64,000 bases of DNA from an uncultured Dehalococcoidia bacterium (GTDB taxonomy: Bacteria; Chloroflexota; Dehalococcoidia; Lucifugimonadales; CATOSD01). The position numbers were made by a program, and so were the translations under genes. The DNA is taken from positions 1,833,108 to 1,897,107 of the forward strand of contig CATOSD010000001.1 of NCBI GenBank assembly GCA_951812395.1. The letters run 5' to 3'. Shown here piece by piece: positions 8,621 through 20,800 of the stretch. Each line of letters begins with the position of its first letter. Positions within the stretch are counted from its first letter, which is position 1. A model generated the notes under the pieces. It saw nothing but the letters and a program-made list of their open reading frames with translations. It was not told the origin of the DNA and ran no database searches.

Positions 8621-10482
8621 CCCAAATCCACCGCCTAACCGCGGCGGGGGGGGGTGTGGTGGGTTGGCGAGGGTGAATGTGCGTTTTGGGGCCGGTCAGT
8701 TGGCGTGGGGAAGGTCGATGCGACGGTCTGGGGGCGTGAGGCGGTTCCTGAGAGGGTAGTTGGAGGGTTTTGGGCGAGTTTCGGACACGGCGAAGCCGAC
8801 GACTTCGGTTCAGTCGCCTCGAGTGTGGGTGGATTCCTGAGGAGAATCAGGCCCGGAGCGGCGTGTTTGCCAGAGCGTGTATCCTGCGTTGCGCACTCAC
8901 GAGCAGGTCATGGGTTGGGTGTCCTCTCGCGAGACGGATGGTGAGCCTCCTTGCGTGTCTGACCACTCTCCCGGCAACGCAGATGACCCCGAAGCGCACC
9001 GCCTTCAGACGCTTGCTCACCCACTCTTCGCCCAACACCAGCCGCTTCATCGCTGAGTTCAGATTGAACGCCAACACCACTATCGCCCACCACGCCGCGT
9101 TCGACCCGAACTTCCCCGACGGCAGCCTGCCCCCCGCAAGATCCTCCTTCAGCACCGAATGGACCTCCTCCCCTTTGCCGCACCTCTGCCTGTACCACCG
9201 GACCAACTCATCCCCAGGCAGCTCTCGGTTCGTCACCATCCCTGTCACTTTGTACAATTTGCCATCCCCCATCTCCATAACGGGAACCGACAGCTTCTCC
9301 CCATCCATGTCGAACAGCGGCGGGTTCGGCATACGCTCCCTTATCGCGATGAACCTGTAGTCGGGACTGTTCTTGCTGTATCCCGTCCAACTGGTCACGT
9401 AGCACACCTCGGCGTACTGCTGTCTTGTGGCCTCTCGTTGCTCACCCTCTGTCCTGTACAGGTCGTGCCATCCTTCCTCCTCTACCTCACTCACCGCCGC
9501 CCTGAACTCGGCCATCACGTTCACTCCCACACAGAACTCGATCACTCCGAACCGCTCATCCCGCCCCTCGGCGCAGTACTTCAACAGCTCCTTCTGGTAG
9601 CCCGCCGAGTCAGACCTCATCATCACCTTGCTCACCCCTGGGGGCAGACACTCCAGCGACTCCTTCAACACCCTGAGCTGTTCGTAGCCCGCGTTCACGT
9701 TGCCGTCTCTGAACTCGGAGTGCACCACAAGGTCCGCCTCATACCAGTAGGTGGTCAACGGCTGGTACGCCTTGTGCTTTTTGTAGCAGAAGCACGCCTG
9801 CCGCTTGTGCGTCCCTATCAGCGTGGCGTCCATGTCCAATGTCGCTTCGGTGTGTCCTGAATGGCCTCCCGCGAACCTCACCAGGTCCGCGTTGACCTTC
9901 CCAAGCCCTCTCAGCGCGTCGTTGGCCGCCGGTATGAACGCCTTGCGAGACCGTCTCCTGGCCTCCTCAGCCTCGTCGTGGAAACGGTCCAGATACCTGA
10001 ACACCGCCGTGGGCGACGGCACCGTGCGGCTACGCTCCTTACGCCACCTTCTGAGCTGCGCCCTGCGCTCTGCCCGCCGCACTCCGTGAGTCTCCGCGGT
10101 GAGCAGCGCCCTGCCCAGCCCCTCGTCCTTCTCCAGCAGCCGCAGGTCATCCACCGACTCACCACCGGCCAGGTTGAGCATCACAAGCGCCGTCACATTC
10201 TGGGCGTCCGTCCACCCCTGTGTGCCCTCTCTCACTCCCACGTGACGGCGCACCGACTGCCCCAGTCGCGCAACAAACGCCAGGTCCAGGTATGCCGGCA
10301 ACCCCGACAACGCCGTCATACCAGTAGACTCGGTCTCCTCTGCGTAGTGGAAAGGAAGCGTTGCTTGCTGCATAATAGTCGCACCTCGTTGGTGATGGGT
10401 TGTTGTTGATAACTACCATCATAGCCAGCTTTACAGCCGGCTCCAACGAGGCCTTCTTTTGCAACTAGGCGGTGGATCTGGG
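8621..10482 (-). mobile_element. IS1380-family insertion sequence, copy 1 (1862 bp), TSD ATTCC
   Basis: Terminal inverted repeats CCCAAATCCACCGCCTA / CCCAGATCCACCGCCTA; ATTCC at 8616-8620 and 10483-10487; uninterrupted ATTCC site at 1103-1107 in the duplicated spacer. Confidence 0.92.
8847..10373 (-). CDS. IS1380 family transposase
   Basis: 508 aa MQQATLPFHYAEETESTGMTALSGLPAYLDLAFVARLGQSV...LNLAGGESVDDLRLLEKDEGL...; near-identical copies at 57267 and 59140. Confidence 0.9.
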   Translation of the reverse strand: MQQATLPFHYAEETESTGMTALSGLPAYLDLAFVARLGQSVRRHVGVREGTQGWTDAQNVTALVMLNLAGGESVDDLRLLEKDEGLGRALLTAETHGVRRAERRAQLRRWRKERSRTVPSPTAVFRYLDRFHDEAEEARRRSRKAFIPAANDALRGLGKVNADLVRFAGGHSGHTEATLDMDATLIGTHKRQACFCYKKHKAYQPLTTYWYEADLVVHSEFRDGNVNAGYEQLRVLKESLECLPPGVSKVMMRSDSAGYQKELLKYCAEGRDERFGVIEFCVGVNVMAEFRAAVSEVEEEGWHDLYRTEGEQREATRQQYAEVCYVTSWTGYSKNSPDYRFIAIRERMPNPPLFDMDGEKLSVPVMEMGDGKLYKVTGMVTNRELPGDELVRWYRQRCGKGEEVHSVLKEDLAGGRLPSGKFGSNAAWWAIVVLAFNLNSAMKRLVLGEEWVSKRLKAVRFGVICVAGRVVRHARRLTIRLARGHPTHDLLVSAQRRIHALANTPLRA

Positions 10483-10496
10483 ATTCCCTCCCCCCC

Positions 10497-10525
10497 TTGA
10501 CACGCCAGCACATCCGTGCTAACAT
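10497..10525 (+). promoter_or_regulatory. Sigma70-like promoter TTGACA-N17-TAACAT (P2), 14 bp from the IS1380 end
   Basis: Identical to P1; IS1380 right end at 10482. Confidence 0.5.
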
Positions 10526-10828
10526 CCCCTTCATAACAACCTACCGGCCACTTAACAACCGAAGACTCGCCACCGACCAACCGGCACACCCCGTATCACC
10601 CTTGTCAACTAACCGTCAAACATTTTCCCATCCAACCGCAATCCGTTTCATCCATAACCAAATATCCAGCCCGCCCAGCTACGAAATCTGAGGAGATAGA
10701 ACAAAAGAAACGAAACGGGACACTATTTTCTAGGCGTATTGTCCCACCCGGCAGGTAGCCCCTGCTTTAGCCCGGATGCGACTCCGCTTGGTAGCCCGTC
10801 ACCCGCCCACCCCGCCCCGACCTGTTGT

Positions 10829-10890
10829 CCCTTCCCCCTCGCAGGGGGAAGGGCCTGCCCTGAGTTTGCCGAATGGGCTGGGATGGGGGT
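10829..10890. repeat. Dispersed hairpin repeat, long form
   Basis: CCTTCCCCCT-CGC-AGGGGGAAGG forms a perfect 10 bp stem, followed by GCCTGCCCTGAGTTTGCCGAATGGGCTGGGATGGGGG. Confidence 0.7.
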
Positions 10891-11303
10891 GACCGAGGCG
10901 CAAAACCAGCCCCGACCCGTACCGCGCACGCCACCTGGCCGGCGCGGAGTTCCGGTCGAGGCTCTGCCCAGCCTTGCCGACCGCGATCCCCGGCCCAAAC
11001 AAGCGGTAGCAGGCCAGGAGGTGCTGCGCGGCCTGTCTTCATGGCCGCCGCGCAAGCCAGTCCCGGCCCTGCCGCCCACCCATACGCGCTACCCGCCCTC
11101 AGCTTAATATGAAGCCGTGGCGGCGCCGGAACCTCCCGGCATGGTCCGCTTCGACGTAGCCTCGCCCGTTGCTGAGGCGTCTGGCGCATTCACGACGCCT
11201 GCCTCGAACATAGCCTCGCGGAACCGGCCAGACATGTTCCCCCGGACTGGCGGCCGCGTTCAGTTGCGGCCGGACCCGCCTCCATCGGCGTACCGGCGCG
11301 GCC

Positions 11304-14300
11304 TCAGGCTGTCTGTCTGCGCGTTTGCAAGAGCCTGATGCCCGCGGCCGTCAGGGCGGCGCCTGCAATCAGCAGCGCCAGCAGGATGTGTCCGGGCACG
11401 TGGGCGCCGCCCGTCCTGGGCAACAGATCGCTCGAGGCCAGAGCCTGCGCGATCACCTCGTCATCCAGCACAAGCACAAAGTCGCCGAATCTGAAAATCG
11501 AGCCGGAGACCGTGGCCTGCCCAGTCTCCTCGTCGATGCTAAGACCGACCGCCACCTCTGTCCAGGAGCCGGTGGCCGCGTCACGCTTCAGAAGTCTCAA
11601 GCCACCCAGATCGTGGGCTGCCTGTAGAACCGATAGGTCGCCCAGGTCCTCGACCTGCTCTGGGGTGAGCGTGATGTTCACGCCGGCCGGGGTGCTGAGC
11701 TGTGCGTCCCGCTCCCGCTGTCCGGCGGCGTCGAACAGGTTGACGGTGACGCAGGCCAGGAGAGGCCCAACGGCCGGGTCCTCGATCGTGCATCCGGTGA
11801 CCCTGGCCTGGAACGCATCCTGCCTGGAGCTGACCGGGAAGACCACGGTGACGTCCTGTTCGGCGGCGGCGACGGTGGTCTGTTGGTCCGGGTTGACCAC
11901 CACCATGGTGTCGTCGGATTCTTCATCTGCCGCCACGGCGGTTATCTCGCCGGGAGGCCCGTCGACAACCGGCGCCACCGGGACCGGCGTCGCCGGCCCC
12001 GCAGAGGCAGCGGCTGAACGCTGGGCGCGGCTATCCTGCTGATCGGTGGGGGCATCGTTCACGGTCACCGTGATGGTCCATGTCGCGGGATCGTTGTTCG
12101 AGGCGCCGTCCGATGCGGACACGACGATGGTCGCGCTGCCCGCGGATATCGGGGTGACGCTCAGCGTTCCGGCGCTGGTTATGCGGGCGATTGCCACGCC
12201 GTTCCGGCTCGAACTCACCGAGTAGGTGAGCGTTGGGTTGTCAACGTCCGCGAAGTTGCTCGACAGGTCCAACCTCCAGGCGGGGTCACCCGCCGTCAGG
12301 GTTGTCCGGTCGATGACCGTGCCCACCGTCGTTGGGGGCTCGTTCACGTTCCTCACAGTGACGGACACGTCGAGCGTGTTGTCGAACGTGCCGTCGGAGA
12401 CGGTCAGGGTTACCAGGTACACGTTGTCGCTGTTGGCGTCAGCCGGGCTCTCGAAGTCGGGCGCTGCCTTGAAGCTGAGCGTTGCTGCGCCGGCGTCGAA
12501 GCTGAAGAGACCCGCGTCGACTCCGGACAACGCCTCCCAGGTGGTGGGATCGCCATTCGGGTCGCTGGCGCTGTAGGTCCCGACCGGTCCCACGCCGTTC
12601 TCATCGTAGGAGATGTTCGCGGGTCCGGACACGTCCGGCGGCGTGGGACGCAGCTTGCGGAACACATTGACGGTGTAGGTCCTGGTGCGCAAGGGGTCCG
12701 TCCCCTCGACCGTCACCGCTATCTCTATGGTGGTCGTGCTCACCTCGCCGCCCAGGTCGACGCTTACATTGGGATTGTCGCTTGTCGCCGGCGTGCCGTT
12801 CACCGCCACTGATTTGTTGTCATATGACTCGCTGAGCGAATCCACATATCGCCTGGGAGTCACCACAACGCTGTCCACGGTGCTTTCCACGCTTGCGGAG
12901 TATTCCGTGACCTCCGGGTTGAAACCCAAATCCGACGTCAGGTCCGAAATGACAAGGTCATTCAGATACCATGCGCCGTGGTAAACCAGGACGGCTACCG
13001 AGCTGGTGGCGGCGCCGCCCCGGCCATCGGAGACGGTGTAGGAAATAGCAGTTTGCCCAATAGCCCCTGGGTTGGGCGTGAACTCGACGGCGGCGCCATC
13101 GTTGGTGGTGGTGGCGCTGCCTATGTTATGGCCGGTCACGCTGGCGCCCGTGACGGTCAGGGGATCGCCATCCTCGTCCGTATCGTTTTCCAATACGCCA
13201 ATCACTATGCGAGCGTCCGGCAGGGTGCCGACGCCTTCCGGATTCGCCACCGGCGCGTCGTTCGCGTCGGTCACCGTGACCCGGACGTTCATCCCGCTCG
13301 CCTCGTCGTCCGCGGCATCCCCGGCAGTCCCGTTGTCGTCGGTGGCAACCACCGTAACTTCGTAGTAGTTGTCCTGGTTGGCGTCAGTTGGGAACTCGTA
13401 GTTGGGTGGGCTGCTGAAGTCCAGCTCGCCGGTGCCGGAGTCGATGTTGAATAGGTCTTTGTCGTCTCCCTCGAGGCTCCACGTGACGGTCCCCACCGTG
13501 CTGGTGGCGGAGTAGGTGTCCACCGCGTCAGTGCCGTTCTCGGCGTAGGAGGGGGTCGAGGTCCCGGACGCTGCGCTCACCGCCGGCAGGTCGGTGACAG
13601 TCACCCTTACCCAGATTCTGGATGAAAGATATGTCGACGCGGCGGCGGTCGAGGAGGCGGTCTTCACCGTCAGCCTCACGTGGTACCTGTTGATGGACCC
13701 GAGGTCTGTCGGGATATCGAAGTCGGGGGCCGTATTGAAGCTCAGGGTGACTGTGGCCGTACTCGTAGATGAAGTGGCGCTGAAACTACCGTAGTCAAGA
13801 CCGCTCAAGGCTACTTCAACGATTTCGTGTCCTGCGTCGTCGTCATCGACGGTCAGGGTGGCCACTGTCGAAGTGGAGTTCTCCGGGAAGTCGGGGGCGG
13901 TGGCCGTGCGCTTGTTGCCCGTACCGGTTACGGTCATATTGGGTCCGCCGTGAATGACAGGCGGCTCGTCGGTCAGGCTGGTCACAGTCACCGTGACCGC
14001 AAGCTCGCTCGTTACGGTATTGCCGGTGACGTCGTCCGTTATGGAAGCCGTCACGACTACGTTGTAGACGTTATCCCCATCGCTGTCCGCCGGACTCTCG
14101 AGGTCGGGGGGCGTGACGAAGTCGAGTTCGCCGTTGTCGACGAGCTCGTTGGAGATGGTGAAGTCGTCGGCGTCGACCCCTGCCAGGCCCCAGGTGGGGC
14201 TGCCGTTGGCGATGTAGGTGGCGACCGTGTCCTGGCCGCTTTCCGAGTAGGACGTGGTCGTAGCGCCGGTTATCGTTGGCAGCACGCCGACCGTAGCGGT

Positions 14301-17300
14301 GGCCGTGGCGGTCAAGCTGCCGTCCGTCACGGTGTAGGTAAAGCGGCCGAAGCCGGCGAAGCCCGGGTTGGGCGTGTAGGTTGTGGTGCTGACGGCGCCG
14401 GCGTCCAACACGGCGGCGCCGTTGGTCGGGTCCGTAACGTCAGTCAGACTGAGAGTGTCCCCCTCCACGTCGGTGTCGTTAGCCAACACGTTCACTACAA
14501 CCGCCGTGCCCTCGGTGGTGGTGGCGTAGTCATCTACCGCCACAGGGGCGTCGTTGACCGCAGTCACCGTTATGGTAACCCAACTCGTGGCGGTCAGCGC
14601 GCCGTCGGTCACCGTGTAGACGAACGAGCCGACGCCGTTCCAGTTAGGCGCGGGCGTGTAGGTGACCGTTGTGCCCCCATCGGTGATGGTGGTGGTGGCG
14701 CCGTTCGTCACACTGCTGACCGAATCGACCGAGAGCGTCCAATCGCCGTCCCCGTCCGTGTCGTTGGCCAGCACTCTGATGACGACCGCCGTGTCCTCGG
14801 TGGTGGTGGCGGAGTCCGCATTCGCCACCGGCGCTTCGTTCACGTCGGTCACCGTGATCCGGACGTTCATCCTGTTCGCCTCGTCGTCCGAAGCATCCAC
14901 GGTAGTCCCATTGTCGTCGGTGGCCACCACGGTCACTTCGTAGACGTTGTCCCGGTTGGCGTCAGCCGGGAGCTCGTAGTTGGGTGGGCTGTCGAAGTCC
15001 AGCTCGCCGGTGCTGGTGGCGAATGTGAATGCCCCGCTGTCCGCTCCCTCGAGGCTCCACGTGACGGTCCCCACGTTGCCTGTGGCGGTGTAGGTGTCCA
15101 CCGCGTCGCCGCGGTTCTCGGCGTAGGAGGGGGTCGAGGTCGCTGACGCTGCGCTCACCGTCGGCAGATCGGTGACGGTTACGAGCACCCTGACGGAGGT
15201 GGATTTGTTGACTTGGGCTGTGCCGGTGATCGCTTCCAGGGATACCTGGTAGGTGTTGTCTCGATCATAGTCCCCAGGCGCCTCGAAATCGGGCGTGCTA
15301 CCTGGGCGGAAACTCAGGGTCACGACACTGGTCGATGCGACGAAGGTCACCGTCAGTTTGCGGTGATCATCCGGGCTGGAAGCCAATTCGTTCACATTAA
15401 CGCTAAGAAGTGGGTCCCCGTCGTCGTCGCTGACGTCGAAGGTGGCTATGGAAGACGTGCTGTTCTCCGGGAAGTCGTCGGTGACGGCCCACGTGCCGTC
15501 TGGCAATTCGACAAATTCCACCTTTGTCTTCGCGGTGATGGTCGGGGGTTCGTCCACGTCGCTTACTGACACCGTTACGTCGAGCGTGCCGGTGGCGAAG
15601 TATTGGACGTTGGCCACCACATTTGTGACCACGGCCTCCACCGTTACCTGGTAGTCGTTGTCGGCGTTGGCGTCCTGGGGGTCTTCGTAGTTGGGGCTGT
15701 TAATGAAATTCAGGACGCCGCTGCCGGAGATGGTGAAATGACCGCTGTCGTCCCCGGACAGGCCCCAAGTGGGACTGCCGTTGGCAGAGTACGCCCCCAC
15801 AGTGCCGGCGCCGTTCTCCGCGTAAGAGGTCGTTGTCGCCCCGGTTATCTCCGGCTCCACGTGAATGGTCAATGTGTAGGTGTCCGCGCCGTCCTCGTAG
15901 CCGTCGTTGACCCTGAAATCGAACGACGTGAAGGCCGCGCCATTCTGGTCGGCCGGCGGGGTGTACTTGAGCTTGCTGATGTCGGCCAGGGCTATCATGG
16001 TGGTGGTGGAGACTGATTCGCCGGTCTCCAGGGTCCCGTTGTCGTCGGCGTCGAGCCACAGAGTGCCTCTGTCCGGCAGGCCGGCGATTTTCACAGAGCC
16101 CTGGTCGCCCGTGTCGGCATCGGCGAAGGGAAAGGAACTCGTCGCGAACGTGTACACCGTGTCCTCGTCGGCGGTCACCGCGGCGTCGGCAGAGGTCGGG
16201 AGGGCGTTGGGAAAGATATGGCCTTTCAACCCCATCTTTAGTGATATATTGGTGACTTGTGTCCACTCCGACGTGGCGGTTGTGGATTGGCGGGCTTGCC
16301 CTCTGACGATCCTCCATCCAGCGTCTTCTACGGTTACCGTAGCATCAAACGTGTACGCCCAATTGGCGTAGCTACCGTCGACCGCCTCTATAAACACCAC
16401 GTGGTACCGTGTGTCTTTTTTCAGGTCGCAGTCGCTGACCGGTGGGGAGAACCGGAGCACGTTGCCCGATTGCCTGGTGGGCGTGGAGCCGAAGTCGCAG
16501 TGATCAGCGCCCGGTTCGGTCCAACCACTGGTCCGCACTATCTTCAGGTTTACACCTTCGGTCTCGCTGTTATCATCGACCGTCAAATCGACGCTTTGGA
16601 GCCGGTAGCCCTTGGGGTTGCTCCCCGTGACGAAGACCTGGGCGCGCCTGCGTTCCTGTGTCCTTCTGCCGTGGGTATCTTGCTCCAAGTTGCTGATCAA
16701 ACGTGAGAACACGTCGATAGTCGTGGTGTGCTGCGCGCTGTCGAGGTCGCCGTCGCTGACCGTGAAGTTGAAAGTGCCAACACCGGCGCCGCCGGGGTGT
16801 ACCTGAGCTTGGCATCATCGATTTCGTCGCCGGTCACGTCGGTGCTGGTGGTGGTGGAGACCGCTTCGCCGGCGTCGAAGATATCGTTGTCATTGGCGTC
16901 GAGCCACAAGACGCCCCCGCCGGCCACCGAGGATATCGTCACCTCTTCTGGTTCGACCACACTATGGTCCGAGAAGGGGAAATCGTCCCGGTGAAACTCG
17001 TACGTGTAGCCCAGGTCGGCCTGGAGCGTATTGTCGGCGGAGGTGGGAGCGACGTTGGCCCCCCGCAAGCGGATTCTTATTGCTCTACTGGAATCATTCG
17101 AGTCCTGTTGTCGCCAGTTGCCGTCGTTAAGGTGGAACCTGTCGGCGATGCTCCAGTCTGGGAATCCCAAGCTGTCTTCATCATCGGACGTCGTAGTTCG
17201 CACCCGGTAGGCATCGCTGGAAGTACCTGAAAAAGCCAAGTGCACGAAGTACGTGGTAGAGGACGACAGGGTGCACGAAGTCGCGGTAAACGTCTTAGTT

Positions 17301-17665
17301 CCGCCTCTATCAAGGTTGTTAGGATTCGTCAACGCGCACACCGAGGCATTCGGAACGGTGCTGGTGCCGATGACGGTGCTGCTCCATATCGCAACCGTCG
17401 TAGAAGCGGCGCGGTTCGTCCCCCGGTTAAACCTGACTTCGACGGTTTCTACATCATAGCCGCCTGTCGAACCCGTTGTGAACGCCTGAGCATATTGAGT
17501 GCTATCGCTTGGCGTGAGAACAGTGGAGTCTGACTTATCAATGTTGCTGACGAACGCCTCGCCAATCGCGTGGGTCGGCGGGGCGGAAAAGAGGAGCAGC
17601 GCGCAGGTGGCGGCAAGAGCGCCGGCAAGCAGCAGCGCCCGCGGAGAGAATCTAACTTGGCTCAT
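11304..17665 (-). pseudogene. Giant cadherin/Ig-like repeat surface protein (paralogue C) with one frameshift near 16795-16805
   Basis: ORF 16697-17665 (signal peptide, N-terminal domain) reads DDAKLRYTPAAP then goes out of frame; the other frame reads PGGAGVGTFNFTVSDGDLDS and continues as ORF 11304-16712 to the LPRTGG tail. Confidence 0.8.
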
Positions 17666-17855
17666 CGTTCATCCTCGCCCTTAGGAGACGATATCTTAAA
17701 GCTTGCGCCTGTTGTGCCGGCTGCAGTTAGGACAATATTACAAGTACTCGGACGCCAACAATACAGCACATCGGGCGGCCTGTCCAGCAAACCGACAACT
17801 CCACAGTCGGTTCAGGCGCGGACGGACCCGCCTCCATCGGCGTACCGGCGCGGCC

Positions 17856-20800
17856 TCAGGCTGTTTGTTTGCGCGTTTGCAGGAGCCTGAAGCCCGCGGC
17901 CGTCAGGGCGGCGCCTGCAATCAGCAGCGCCAGCAGGATGTGTCCGGGGACGTGAGGGCCGCCCGTCCTGGGCAGCAGATCGCTCGAGGCCAGAGCCTGC
18001 GCGATCACCTCGTCATCGAGCACAAGCACAAAGTCGCCGAATCTGAAGATCGAGCCGGAGACCGTGGCCTGTCCTGACTCCTCGTCGACGCTTAACGTGA
18101 CCGCCACCTCTGTCCAGGAGCCGGTGGCCGCGTCACGCTTCAGAAGTTTCAGGCCACCCAGATCGTGGGCTGCCTGCAGCACCGATAGGTCGCCCAGGTC
18201 CTCGACCTGCTCTGGGGTGAGCGTGATGTTCACGCCGGCCGGGGTGCTGAGCTGTGCGTCCCGCTCCCGCTGTCCGGCGGCGTCGAACAGGTCGACGGTC
18301 ACGCAGGCCAGGAGAGGTCCAACGGCTGGGTCCTCGATCGTGCAGCCGGTGACCCTGGCCTGGAACGCATCCAGCCTGGAGCTGACCGGGAAGACCACGG
18401 TGACGTCCTGTTCGGCGGCGGCGACGGTCGTCTGTTGGTCGGGGTTGACCACCACCATGGTGTCGTCGGATTCTTCATCTGCCGCCACGGCGGTTATCTC
18501 GCCGGGAGGCCCGTCGATAACCGGCGCCACCGGGACCGGCGCCGCAGGCCCCGCAGAGGCAGCGGCTGAACGCTGGGCGCGGCTGTCCTGCTGATCGGTG
18601 GGGGCCTCGTCCACGGTCACCGCGATGGTCCAGGTTGCGGGATCGTTGTTCGAGACCCCGTCCGATGCGGAGACGACGATGGTCGCGCTGCCCGCGGATA
18701 TCGGGGTGACGCTCAGCGTTCCGGCGCTGGTTATGCGGGCGCTTGCCACGCCGTTCCGGCTCGAACTGATCGAGTAGGTGAGCGAATCGCCGTCATCGTC
18801 CGCGAAGTTGCTCGACAGGTCCAACCTCCAGGGAGGATCGCCCGCCGTCAACGTTGTCTGGTCGATGACCGTGCCCACCGTCGTTGGGGGCTCGTTCACG
18901 TCGTCCACGGTGACGGAGACTTCGAGCGTGCCGTCGAGCGTGCCGTCGGAGGCAGTCAGGGTCACCAGGTATACGTTGTCGCGGTTGGCGTCAGCCGGGC
19001 TCTCGAAGTCGGGCGCTTCCCTGAAGTTGAGCGTTCCGGAGCCGGCGTCGAAACTGAAGAGACCCGCGTCGACTCCGGACAACGCCCCCCAGGTGGTGGG
19101 ATCGCCATTCGGGTCGCTGGCGCTGTAGGTCCCGACCGGCCCCACGCCGTTCTCATCGTAGGGGATGCTGTCGGGTCCGGACACGTCCGGCGCCCTGGGA
19201 CCCAGCATCCGGAACACGCTGACAGTGTACGTCCTGGTGTACAGGGGAACCGTCCCCTCGATCGTCACCGCTATCTCGATGGTGGTCGTGCTCGCCTCGC
19301 CGCCCAGGTCGACGCGTACACTGGGACGGTCGCTAGTCGACGGCGTGCCGTTCACCGCCACTGTTATGTTGTCATATGGCTCGTTGGCCAAATCCACATA
19401 CGGCGTGGGGGTCACCACAACTCTGTCCACGGTGCTTTCCACGCTTGCGGAGTATTCCGTGATTGCGGAGTACTCCGTGACGTTCGGGTTGAGACTCAAA
19501 TCCGAAGTCAGGTCCGAGATGGCAAGGTCTCTCAGACGCCAAATGATGTCGTCTATCAGGACGAATACCGAGCCGGTGTCGGCGCCGCCCCGACCATCGG
19601 AGACGGTGTAGGTAACAGTCGTTTGGCCATAGCCGGTACTCCCGGGGTTGGGCGTGTACTCGATGGCGGCGCCATCGCTGGTGGTGGTGGCGCTGCCTAT
19701 GGCTGCTCCGGTCACGCTGGCGTCCGTGACGGTGAGGGGATCGCCGTCCTCGTCGGTGTCGTTTTCCAACACGTGAATCACCAGTCGAGTGTCTAGCAGG
19801 GTCGCAGCCCTATCCGGATTCGCCACCGGCGCGTCGTTCTCGTCGGTCACCGTGACCCGGACGTTCATCCCGCTCGCCTCGTCGTCCGCGGCATCCCCGG
19901 CAGTCCCGTTGTCGTCGGTGGCAACCACCGTAACTTCGTAGTAGTTGTCCTGGTTGGCGTCAGTTGGGAACTCGTAGTTGGGTGGGCTGCTGAAGTCCAG
20001 CTCGCCGGTGCCGGAGTCGATGTTGAATTGGTCTTTGTCGTCTCCCTCTAGGCTCCACGTGACGGTCCCCACCGTGCTGGTGGCGGAGTAGGTGTCCACC
20101 GCGTCAGTGCCGTTCTCGGCGTAGGAGGGGGTCGAGGTCCCGGACGCTGCGCTCACCGCCGGCAGGTCGGTTACGGTTACCCTTACCCGGATGCTGGTTG
20201 AAAGATATGTCGACGTGGCGGCGGTCGAGGACGCGGTCTTCACAGTCAGCGTCATATAGTACACGTTGCCGGCCCCGAGGTCTGTCGGGTTCTCGAAGTC
20301 GGGCGCGTTCTTGAAGCTCAGGGTGACTGTGGCCGTACTCGTAGACGAAGTGGCGCTGAAACTACCGTAGTCAAGATTGCTCAAGGCAACTTCAACGATT
20401 TCGTGTCCTGCGTCGTCGTCATCGACGGTCAGTGTGGCCACTGTCGAAGTGGAGTTCTCCGGGAAGTCGGGGGCGGTGGCCTGGCGGCTGGCGCCCGTAC
20501 CGGTTACGGTCACACCGGTTCCGCCGTGAATGACCGGCGGCTCGTCGGTCAGGCTGGTCACAGTCACCGTAACCGCAAGCTCGCTCGTTACGGTATTGCC
20601 GGTGGCATCGTCCGTTATGGAAGCCGTCACGACTACGTTGTAGACGTTATCTCCATCGCTGTCCGCCGGACTCTCAAGGTCGGGGGGCGTGACGAAGTTG
20701 AGCTCGCCGTCGGCTCTGGCCTCGTTGGAGATTGTGAAGTCGTCGGCGTCGACCCCTGCCAGGCTCCAGGTGGGGCTGCCGTTGGCGATGTAGGTGGCGA

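Noticed and set aside
16697-16820. Programmed ribosomal frameshifting in paralogue C
   Set aside because: No slippery heptamer with downstream pseudoknot was evident, and paralogues B and D encode the region in one frame; an indel is more likely.
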